From Gordionus sp. m RMFG-2023 (taxonomy: Eukaryota > Nematomorpha > Gordioida > Chordodea > Parachordodidae): a DNA stretch of 64,000 nucleotides. The translations under genes were made by a program, and so were the position numbers. The notes under the pieces are model-generated. The model did not search any database. It worked only from the letters and a program-made list of their open reading frames with translations, and was not told the origin of the DNA. Below, in pieces: positions 14,401 through 26,400 of this stretch. The DNA lies in NCBI RefSeq assembly GCF_954871325.1, contig NC_088777.1, positions 39,409,366 to 39,473,365 of the forward strand. Reading direction: 5' to 3'. Position 1 is the first letter of the stretch. Every line of letters begins with the position of its first letter.

Positions 14401-17400
14401 AAGGGAACTTTTATCAAATCAAAAATGAATGGCCTATATTTATTAAATAGTATATGGCGAGTTTTTACTTTCTGCTATAAAAATGTATAAAAAGAAATGG
14501 TAGTTCAAAACCATTTACAATCGAAACATAATATAATCTTTGTATACTAATTTTATTCAAAATTGAGCCTTATATTTTTTAAATAAAAGAAATGCTGAGA
14601 TAATAATTTCAGGATAAAAATAAGATTTAACTGTTTTCAGCAAGCAACGGGTGTAAAAATGAAGCAATTACTCATTTTTATTTTCTAGAGTTTGGATAAA
14701 TATTTTAGTATGGCAAGCAAGTTTTGTACTTTGTAAAACTAAAATAGTTTTTGGTTTTCGAATAGTAACAGTTTTTGGATTTTATAGTAAGTAACCTTTA
14801 TTTCCAGATTTTTGAAAGAATCAAATAAAATGTTGAAATATTTGAGCTGAAATATATGCTCAAAAAAATTCTAAAATATTTTTTTTTGTTTTAAAGCTTG
14901 AATTATGTTCAAATTTATCGTTTGAAGATAACGGTATACACGAACTTTCCCAAATAAATTAATAAATTATTATAAGGAGGAATGCTTAAAAAAATATATA
15001 ATTATTCACAAAGAAAGTAAAATGTTTATAAAATATCTTTTGACCAATTCAGAACATTAACATATATATTTTAAATTTTTTTAAATATATTTCGTTGAAA
15101 ACATTTTGGATTAGTGGGTGTCCTGAAACAGAATCACACCCCTTAGTTAGGCCACTGCTTCAAATAAATTTATATGAATCCACAATTTACTATAAGTATA
15201 TTTTTAAAAAGCAATATTATTACCCTGGGGTATGCCAACTCCTTGACTATTTTGACTTCCTGATCGTTCAGGACATCGTGATATATAACGATCCAAGGTT
15301 TGTAATTCAAGGTCTCCTCTTTCGCGGGAGAAACTTTAAGCGCTGGAGAATTATACCTGTTAACGTACCTACATTTGAGTTTTTTCTGGATCGAGGTATC
15401 CTATAAGGGGGGGGGGGGGGTATCAGGGAAAAGGAAGGAGAAATAAATTAGTCTAACACGATAGAAAGAATATAATTTGCTATCATTCGTTTTAGAAAAG
15501 TGTTTTTTAAACCCTCGGGTAATCCCCTCTACATAAGGAATGATAATTCATTTGTTCGGGCGAGTTGTACTCGTCATCAGCGTTGACCTTTTCCATTTCA
15601 TCGCCCTTTTTGCCCGATTTTTCGAGCTCATCAAGATCCTTTTGGTACCACTCCTTGTTTCCCTGGGCCCTGCTATGTGATGGATCTTTAAAAAAATATA
15701 AAAAAATGTAATCATTTTGATTGAGCTTAATCCTGATAATCGAGATCGCTAAAATTCTTCTTTCGAACCAAAAGTATAAAATTAGAAAATCCTGCCTGAA
15801 AATTAAATCTATAAAAAGAAATCTTTTTGAATCGTGATTTTTTATCTTTTCCTAGAAAGGCGCAAGTCTCAGATGATTTTTAGAAGAAAGCTAATTATAT
15901 TATTTCAAAAATATTTAATTTATTTTCCAAAAAAATATTTTTTTTAGTGCGAAATTTTGTTAAAAAGTTAGATTAAAAATCATATAAAAAATAGTTTTTG
16001 AATAAATTCGAATTTGATATCCTCCCTTACATCATACTTCAGACTAATAAAAATTGTTTTAAACGACCAGTCATATGTCTCATACCATGCAACCCATGTC
16101 AACAATATCATGTGTTTGCTGAACATAGTCTAAGCTAACCATGTTATAAATTTTGATAATTCAAATTACTATCTCACAATGTATTATTTCCACTTAGAAT
16201 AAATAAGGGAATCCATAGTAAAAAGACCGAATAACTATAATAGTTTTACTAATAAATTATTTTAATTCTTAATATTTCGTTAATTCTTAATATTTCGTTA
16301 ATTCTAATTTTTTATTGCATGTTATTTCCTTTTTCAAATTGTTTATAAATTAAATTAACTGACTTAGCATCGGGTTTTCCCTGATTTTTATTTAAGTTTA
16401 GTTTCGTTAAAATATAATAAACTCCGAGTAAGCCTTACTTACAAGCCTGATAGATATTCCCCTAGGAATACGAGGGTTAAAAGTAATCGAAAAGTTTATA
16501 GTATGCTCAAAATAATTTACTCATTAAAAAAAATCGTTCATACTTAATTCGAGTAATTCATCGGTTTTCTTCAAAGCCATGTTGACGTTACCTTGCTATA
16601 AGTTATAAACAATTTTTTTGTTATTTAGTAAATAATATTCAACAATTTGTATAGCATGTTAATTTAAAGAGAAAAAAAATGTGATCACTTTATAAAGAGA
16701 GAATGCCAAATACTCCAAAATATCTTCCCTTTTGATTGTTTTGTCCTGTTCTACGTCCCATTTTCTCAGGGCCTCTTCCATCCATATGCGGGTGTGATAA
16801 AAATCTTCGTTTAAATATGATTGCCTGCCTATTTCGAAACATTGCTCGGCTAAGGTATAATTGTGTTGAATATAAATAAAATATAATGTAATATAAATAC
16901 AAAATAGGTTCAAAAATTCTTATTTAATTCGTGTGCGAGATTTGAAAGCAATAAAATCATAAAATAAGGGTTATTTTATTTAAAAAATGCACATTTTAGA
17001 AGCAAAACCCATCATCCCTTAATATGGCTTTTCGTATATGTATTTATATATGATATAATCATAATAACATTATATAACAAAATGATTAAAATATTTCTTA
17101 AGATAAAATTTAAAAGAAAATCCCATTAAAATCATTCAAAATAAGTTTAACAAACCCCAGCGAAAAATTGTTTACAAAGAAACATATGTTCTCGTATATA
17201 CAATTTAAATTTTATTAAAATAGTCTAGCATTTCACAAACTAAATAAATTAAATCACTCCTTATCAAAATAGTTTTCATCTTCCAATCATATCCAGGGCA
17301 GAAAAAAACAAAAGAATACCGTTTAAATTAGGGGAAGTTTTAACGCCAGATATATCGCCTCCGGCCATTTTATTCGTGTCGACTTTATACATATCTTGGA

Positions 17401-20400
17401 GCCTGAAAAGCGCAACCGCGGCTCCGTTTAAATCGTCATCGCCCGGCAGAAATACGTTAGATTCGATTTTGTTTATGTAAACTGTAATATTTGTTAAACC
17501 CAATTTTAAAATGGCGGCTATTTAATTTTTAGCAATGAAAAAATTGCATTTTATATTTTTTTCAGAAAATTACAATTAGTTGTTTTGGTCAACATTTAAG
17601 ATAAAGATGCTCACTATTAACAGGTTGCCTCATTTAAAGAATTGACTGCATTTTAATGAGTAAAGTTCAGAATGAATCAAAACATTAAACAAAAATAATT
17701 TTTCCTCGATCTTACTTTGAAAACTATGAAAAGTAATTAAGCAATCATTTAAAATTTGTATAGTGTTACCGGCAATGTGTGTAATATCTTATAAAATTGC
17801 CTGAAATTTATACAATAAAGGAAGATATTTTCAAAAAAATCAATTTTTTTTTCAATTTCATAATTAGCAAAATAATTTGAACACGTTTTTAAATTTTGAA
17901 TATTTGGTTTTGCCGAAAAATTAATTTCAGTGTATACAAAACACCTATCCTATAACAGACAATTCGGTCATGAACATTTGAATTATTTTTAATCTATATA
18001 CTAAAATTACAAGGATAGCTTATGTACTTAGGCTATAATACGCAAATTGGACTCCTTTCTTTCTTAGGATTTAAAAAAAAAATCAATCAGATTTTAAATA
18101 CTTTCGGAAGCGTTATGCCTCATAATGGTTCCTAAATGCTTCCAATCTTTGGTGAGGCTTTTGATAAGCAAGAAAGCGTTGATAGGGTTGCCTAGGTAAT
18201 ATTCTACGTCGGTCTCGTCGTCATTTTTCAAATTTTCGTGGTCTTTTATGAAGCTATATGAAATATTAGAAATTACGATTTATTAATTAATTTATTAAGG
18301 TAGAAAGTAATTATATCTAAAATTTAGATTTGCATGCTAATTATTTCCGAAGAACATATTTTCAACCAGTCATTATTTTTATATATAAATCTCGTCAATT
18401 GATTATTATAAAGTTCCAACTCCACTTTGATCGATTTTAAAAACTATCATAACTAAAATCTTATTTTTAAATATAATTTAAAATAATTTTTTTTATAAAA
18501 GTTTCTTTTTTATATAAAGAAGGACCCTAAAATGAATTTCGACAAATTTTTATTCAGCATAATAATCTCTTTCATTTATTAGATAAAGTGAGAAATGGTC
18601 AATAATACACATTTGAAATGAAAATAATATATATTATAATACTATTAAAATAAAATGTAAACAATTTAAAAGATGACAAAGTTTTTTAAATTTATTTAAA
18701 AATAAAGATATTTATATAAAAAAATAATATTATCTTTAAACCTTTGCGACGTTAACTCACGCCGGCAATTTTCTTCATGACAGAAAATCTGTCGATTGAG
18801 ATGAGCGGCGCGGTCAGGTTCGCCGTCATTTTTTTATGGCGGCGCGGCGAGTAAAATTTTTAGAATTTATCACATTATTATATCGCGTTTAATCTTGATC
18901 ATTTATATGAAAATTTTAATTTAAAATATTTTATCCTGGCGACTAGAAACATGACGCAAAAGAATAATGGTGAAACCATATTATTTAATATCGATAGTAT
19001 AGAAGAGGAATTCCCAACAACAAAACAATATAGATGGCAACTGATGCATGTCAAAATAAGGGTCAGATAGGGAAATCACGGGTATTATTTATATTTAGGG
19101 CATGGTCATCATAATTTAGTTACAGTTAATGGAATAAAAAAGCAGCAAGAATTAATATTCTGATAAAAATTAGAGAAATCATTTCAGCCCTCAGATAATC
19201 AATAGCCGATTTGGAACGAATTAAGATTGAGTAAAATTAGAGAAATCATTTCAGCCCTCAGATAATCAATAGCCCATTTGGAACGAATTAAGATTGAGTA
19301 TCGCTTGCAATCAATTTTTGAGACAGGTCATATTTTGGATGTTGATGATTCTGATCCATACCTTGCTGAATATTTCGACATCTCTGCTGAGGCTGATAAC
19401 ATAAATTGCAGCACCAACAGATCCAATTAATATGAAAACCTTAAAATTAATTGTTATGCACGCTGGCACAGCATATTAATTATGGTAGAAAGTATCCGTA
19501 GTGTTAATAAAATTCCTATAAATAACATGCTATAATAAGTGGGAAACAATCTTTAAACTTTTCAATAACGAATAAGATCTAGTCGACAAACCTTACACAT
19601 TATTAAATCCATTCAGAGAATCGGTGGAATTTCTTTCCTCTTAAAAAGGATTAACAATAAATTTAGGGTTATTAATTTGCGGTGAAATAGAAGCACATAT
19701 ACAAATCAATAAATCTGACTGCTTAATCATTTGTCTAAAAGAAAATATAATATGCTATAATAAGTAGGAAAACAATCTTTAAACATTTCAATAACGAATA
19801 AGATCTAGTAGACAAACCTTACACATTATTAAATCCATTCAGAGAATCGGTGGAATTTCTTTCCTCTTAAAAAGGATTAACAATAAATTTAGGGTTATTA
19901 ATTTGCGGTGAAATAGAAGCACATATACAAATCAATAAATCTGACTGCTTAATCATTTGTCTAAAAGAAAATATAATATGCTATAATAAGTAGGAAAACA
20001 ATCTTTAAACATTTCAATAACGAATAAGATCTAGTAGACAAACCTTACACATTATTAAATCCATTCAGAGAATCGTTGGAATTTCTTTCCTCCAAGGGAT
20101 AGACAATAAATTTAGGGTTATTAATTTGCGGTGAAATAGAAATACATATACAAATCAATAAATTTGATTGCTTAGATATCATTTGTCTAAAAGAAAATAT
20201 GCAAAAAAAACTTTGCCATAGGTTTTCAAATACTAAACTTCGTAATTTTTTTCACAGAGTATTAATCCAGGATGGAAAAAATTCTCTCGCTAGGTGTACT
20301 GGTTGCATGAATATAAAGAACCTTCCTAGATAAATTAGCACGTCTAGGAAGTTCCAGTCGCTTTTTTTACAAAATGTAAGTGCATCATCTTCTGGTATGC

Positions 20401-23400
20401 TATTTTGGCTGAGTAAAATATGACATTCTTTTTCTAAATTGCCATATTCGAATGTGGCAAATTTTTGTTAATAAAATATTTTGGAGGCCTCGCTCCCAAA
20501 CCCCCAATTTCCCGGCCGGGTTAAAAAGGAGACTAATCCCCTTATTTTTCATATTATTGGAGGGATATTTTCTTAAAAAAGTTTATAATGATCATTATTT
20601 TAGAGGGAATTGAATTTCTTGATATTTAAATTTCCTTTTTGGGCATTATGCATGATATTTTGATATAAAAATTTGCAAAAACATGATTTTTTTTAAAAAA
20701 ATTAGAATATAGGATTTTTCATGGAAGTTTTGGTGGTATATTTCGAAAATTTCAAAAATATGGTAGAGTTGAGTGGGGTAGATTTCGACGTTTTTAAAAA
20801 AATTGTGGTCTTCTATTAATCAATATGGTAGACCTGCCTACCGACCATTTTTCGCTTTAACTAATAAAAAAAATTATTGCGTTGAATATGTAATTATTAC
20901 AATCAATTAATAAAAAGTGATTATTAAAAAAAAGAAGAGTTCAGCAATTATTAAAGTTTTTAACTTTTTTATAACATGATTTTCCCTCAAGAATTAAAAT
21001 ACTCCTTAGGTTACTGGGTTTGAAGTTTAATTTTATGATCTACAAATAAATATAACTACACCATGCCATTTATTATCTTTAAACTCTTCCGTAAAATGAT
21101 AAATAGGACTGAAATAATAAAAATAGGGAGTGGTAAATAATATAAGAATTAATCGGCCATCACGCAAATGCATTGTTTAAAAAAAAGAAGTTTTCTTAAG
21201 GGTATTGTTAAAGGAATTTACACAGGCGCGTAGCCAGCGGCCCGTAGAAACTTTTTTTGAAAAAATATATAAGGGCTTGATGTGAATGGCAGAGTATTCA
21301 ATTTCAAATAGGATATCTATTCGAAATATTAGCAAAAAGTTAAAATTAATTTAAATATTTATTTCTTGTACATTAAAATTTTATCTAACGAAAATTTAAG
21401 CATATTTTCTTACATTTTACATTAAACATTGATGGATATAAGAAAATTTAAATAACCAAAAAAAAATCTATTTAATTTCTCTACTAATAATGATTAAAAA
21501 ATCCTAGTGTATGAAATGTTCAGATATCCAAATAAAAAAGTAAGTGCAAATGTTTGCACGACAAGATGGAGCCTTCGACATCAAGCTGTTAAATCAATTT
21601 TTGGATCTAGAAGAGCTTATTTTATATGTCCTTGCATTTTAGGATCGAAAATTAAATTTTACAGATAAATTTTTTTTTTATAAAGACACCTAATTAACTT
21701 CAAACACATACATCTATCCATCACATGTCACCTTTTGCTTATTGTTGTATTCTATATGTTATAATATTAATAGATAATAGACAAGCACAAGACATACTTA
21801 AAATAAAGTTGCATTTATATTATAATATTTTAAATATACCGTAATTTTTAAATAAAATTTGCATTTTTTAAAATTTATCTTCGTAAATTAGGTCGCAGCA
21901 AAATATTATACATTTAAAAAAAAATAGTATAAAGCGGGGCGCATAAAATAAATAGAATAAATAAAAGTGAAAATTAAAAGAGTGAAATTTTAATTGCGTT
22001 TTATATTATTTATTATTATATTTTGTTTCATTTACAAATTATGCAAGCATACCTACCTTTACCTATATAAAAAGAGGGAGGGGAAAATTAATTACTAATT
22101 TTGAACTTATTGTGCATAATCTTTTATAATAATAATAAAAAATTTAAAGCGGTTTAATTTTATCCAACTTGATTAAATGTAAATATAAGTGAAAAATTAA
22201 GTTAAAGTGTTGGGCTTGATCCTAATTCATTCCTATTTCCTAAGTCTCGAAATTTCGCTAATAGATGTCCAAAACGTTGTACCATCCATGAGAAAAATCT
22301 TCAGACTTCAAGATATTTTCTGGATAAATTATTGAGTTAGCCGTTTTTAAATCTGCTCAAATCGAGCCGTTTAATTTGTACAAATAAACATGTGATTTTT
22401 TTTTATATCACGGCAAAATATACTTGATAAGTATTTCAAATTAAAATTTATTATTTAGTTATAGTTAATTAATCTAAATGTTAAGCTTATATGATATATC
22501 AGACTTTAGTAAATTATGTAGAACATAAGTCATGAGCTAATTTGATATTTGGTTAAATGAAAAGCTGACAAAAATATTCTTAACTAGTCAATATCAGTAA
22601 ATTGGGAAAAAAATTCTTCATTTTCTAAACAAATACTATTCTGAATATCCTCAAATAAAATTGTTATAAATTTAAACTTTTATTATTTTGAATAATAATA
22701 ATGGTAGTATTATTTTTAGCCACTGTTATTTCTAAATTGGGTTACTAATGCATTAGCCAAATTTAAAACATTCGTTAATACCCTTAATTTAAAATAATCC
22801 TGATTATTAGTTTTGTGGCAATAGTATGCCCCAAAAATTAACACTTTTAAAACTCTCCCTCTCCCTTCTATTGAAAACAACGGACAATAGATTGCAAAAC
22901 GGTCAATTGATATTTCACTGAATAAAATCCCTTTAAAGTATTTTTCTAAGAGTACCTAAATCTATTTATTTTTTTGATTATTATGAAAAAATGGCGCATA
23001 TTAGCATGGGCCAGACTTGCAGGGCAGTTTAAAATTTAATTCATTATTTTGTAATATGCAATGCAATCTCCTTTCCTTCTTTCAAGGAAGTTTTATAAAA
23101 AATAAATTCATTTACCTAATAATATTATTTAATTTCTTTTTTAAGCAATTTGAGGCGATAAATTTTTTTTTGTATTTTAAAGATTATTTTATATATGAAC
23201 TTGCAATTCAAACAAAATATATTTTTTTGTTATAATAAATTGTCGATTTTTTTATCTAGAGCCCTTCGTAAACCGACAGGAGTCGATTCAGCGGAACTCA
23301 GATAAGTCAGACTCGAATAGACTCTCGGACTCACTCGGGCCTCAATATAAACATTTTAATCGATTAAATTATTTAAATCATTGTTTTCCTAAATATTATA

Positions 23401-26400
23401 TTCAATATTAATACCAAGATTTTTTTTATTTTCCTTTAAGCGATTAAACTGTGTCTCTTCGTCTTATTTCTAAAATAGTAGGCTGTATAGCCGTTTCTAT
23501 AATTTCCTCAAAAAAATAGCCTAAAAAGAATTTACTCAAATAAAACAACTGAACGGAAATACTCTATTTGGTTCTTTTCGAATTTGTGCTGAACCCCTTT
23601 TTTTATCTTAATTATGATAATCATTGTGAAGCAATTTTCTATAAAGTTTATTAAAAAATTCATAATGTTCTTTTATCAAGTTCAAAATTATTAATTAAAA
23701 TAAAAAATTTAGATTTGCGTAGGTAACAACGGATGGGTTGTGACTCTTTCCAAACCAAAATATTCATTCAATATATACGGACTTTAAGACAGGCAAAGTA
23801 TGGTGTCCTAGTTTAAAATTTGTTTATGGACTACACAGAAATAAGTTTCAAAAATAAGACGAACCAAGACAATGGCTATTTATTTTTTCGATTTTAATCG
23901 GATGAGGCTTAAGGAAAAATATGTTTGAATTGGTTAGGTCAGACAAAAAATTAAAAAAAATTTTTCTCCGATCGGTGCAGAGCAGACCCGAAAAAATAAG
24001 TCCGATGCGTAGCCCAATTTTTAATAAAACTAACAAACCCAAAATTAATTTATAAAATTTTAATCTTCCATTTCCATTCTTTTATTTCTCTCCCTCTATT
24101 TTTTAATGAAAACATGAGGTATCATAACGCCATCTTTCAAACTACCAAAAATAATTTTGTTATTTTCTATATTTTTTTGTATTTATTTTGTATTTTTATT
24201 TATTTTTGACAAAAAAATAATAAAAATCTTCATGTAAATAAAAAATTAATAAAATATGTTGTGTTCTAGTTGTTTAAAAAAAATACAGCTGTGCAGTGAG
24301 AATGAAGATTTTATGGTTTTTTAAAAAATAATGGATGATAAAAAAACAAATATAAGGTTTTTATTTTCCAAGAAAAATATTGATATGATTTTTCCTGTAA
24401 ATATTTTTATCCCCAATTTCAATATCCACCAGGTCAGCCAAAACCAATTCCGGTCTATCTCATAAAAAATTTATCATGGATAGTCAGCACAGTACCATGG
24501 TCATATAGCTCAAAAGAGCTTCTTCTGTGTTTTATGTCGAGTTGAAAAGAAATCTGCAAATATTTAAATTACATTTTTTTGCCCACTGAGCAAAAATGTT
24601 TGAAGATCACAAAATTGAAGATTTTTTAAAATATAAATTTTTTTAAAAAAAATTGTAATTTAAAGATTTACTTGTAAAATATTTTTTATCGGTAAAAATT
24701 GGATCGAATAACCTGTTTAAACATTCTCAAGATCTTCAGATATTAAATCTTAGAGCATTTCAAACTCTTGCTCTAAAGACATAAAATCAGGCTCTTTTCA
24801 AAAAATCATGTGAGTTTTATCATTTAACCACAAGAAAATTCATGATGTTCATATATGTCCTGGAGTTTTGAAAAGTTATTACTTAAAATCCTGTATGGTA
24901 TGGATTTTTCATTAAGCATAATTTGGCTCAACAACATTAAAATCAAGTTTATTTTTTTAAGTGGTTTTTGAGCTAGATTTCTTTTAAAATCAATTTTGAA
25001 TCAGCTAAAAAATTTTTAAAAAAACACCCGGACCATATATTTTAAAACAAAATATTTAAAATCGTCATCATTATCTATAGAAATTAATAAATATAATGTA
25101 TTCTAAAAATATCCGGGTCGGGCCTATTAATATTGAATCAATAACGTAAAATTATATTTTCTAATAGTATAATTTATTTAATAAAAATATATTCCAAATT
25201 TGTTTCTTCAGATGAATTAACTCTGCCCTGGGCACAGCATGAAACATTTTTTTACATCAATAAAAAAATTGAGTGCCATAAGTCTACACTTTGTGGATGT
25301 AGAATGTGCCCTAATTCATATATTTCAACCTCGATATCCAGCAGCTCAAATCTAAAATAACACATGAAGTTAAAAATATGAATTCAGATTTAATTCGATA
25401 AGGAAAAAAAAAATTGATTAGGATCTGAATGAAAATTCTTTGATCTAATTTTTGAAAATAAAAATCCTTCTTTAAATATTTTTAATAAATTCCCCCATTT
25501 AAAATCTCTGCACCAGTTGAACGTGTGTTTAACACAGCGAAAGTTGTGCTGAGCTCTAAGCGCTCTTATTTATTTATCTTATCAAAATTTTGAAAATCAA
25601 TTGCTGTGAAATTCCTTTTTTTCAAACGAAAAGAGTAATCCGCATTCACAGTTAGCGCGAATTCGCTGCGAAGTGTAAAAAATATAAATAAACAAAATAC
25701 AGCATATTTTGCATTCGCCGGGAATTCTTACTAAATGTAAATGCAGGGGAACCTCTCACTCATAATTAGCGCGAATTCGCAGTGGAGATTATAAAAATAC
25801 AGCGTATTTTTTATAATTTGCCGCAAATTTGACTATGAATGCAGTGTAACACGTTTCTTTTTCGAAGTAACGTTTACAGCACTACAAAAATGTAATGTTT
25901 AAAAAATAAAAAATAAAATTATTAAAGAAAGGCTAAAATTTATAAATTATTTTTTGTTTTTAATCATTACAATACAATATTATGGATACAATGACAAAAA
26001 TATATGGTATATAAAAAAAATAAACTTAAATTTTTGATCATTACTGCGATTTGAGGATTTTGAAAATCCATCATTCATAATAATCAATTGGAATATTATT
26101 TAATAATGAATGCTCAAACCTCAAAGCATAAAAGAAATATTTGATGCTGCTGCTTCTAGTGGTCTTGATAAAAAAGCTATGAGGTCTGTGCTCAGGTTAA
26201 AAAAAACTTGATAGAGAAATGAATTACTGCACCGATTAAAGAGTTATTTCATCTATTTTCTAAAATAATTTTAAAAATGATAGCGGTGTTCAATTCTCCA
26301 ATATAGTGAATTTGCTTTAACTCTCATAGCAAGTGAAAACTGCTCAAGTTGCAATGTTGATCGAGCATACCTTTTAGCATATAAAAAGATTTCAACAAGA

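Larger units (their letters stand above)
18737..20370. mobile_element. rearranged hAT remnant in P4HA-A intron 1
   Basis: The left end TAAACCTTTGCGACG is close to the tips of 12552-14002. The stretch is GC-rich to about 18850, then holds transposase scraps shared with that element (CGCTGGCACAGCATATTAAT, GGTCATATTTTGGAT). Tandem repeats follow. About 20255-20365 matches 13395-13500 in inverted orientation (TAAATTAGCA, CTAGGAAGTT, CAGTCGCTTTTT). No right end or target duplication was found. It is an old, rearranged copy. Confidence 0.65.

Noticed and set aside
15095-15406. 103-codon plus-strand open frame
   Set aside because: It is the antisense of P4HA-A exon 7, whose minus-strand reading is a clear protein match.
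19529-20203. CRISPR-like array
   Set aside because: The unit is 226 bp with no spacers, in a eukaryotic intron, and derives from transposon sequence.
21060-21080. TATTATCTTTAAAC as right target duplication of the hAT starting at 18737
   Set aside because: The match is in the same orientation as the left flank plus tip, and no inverse tip precedes it, so it is probably chance.
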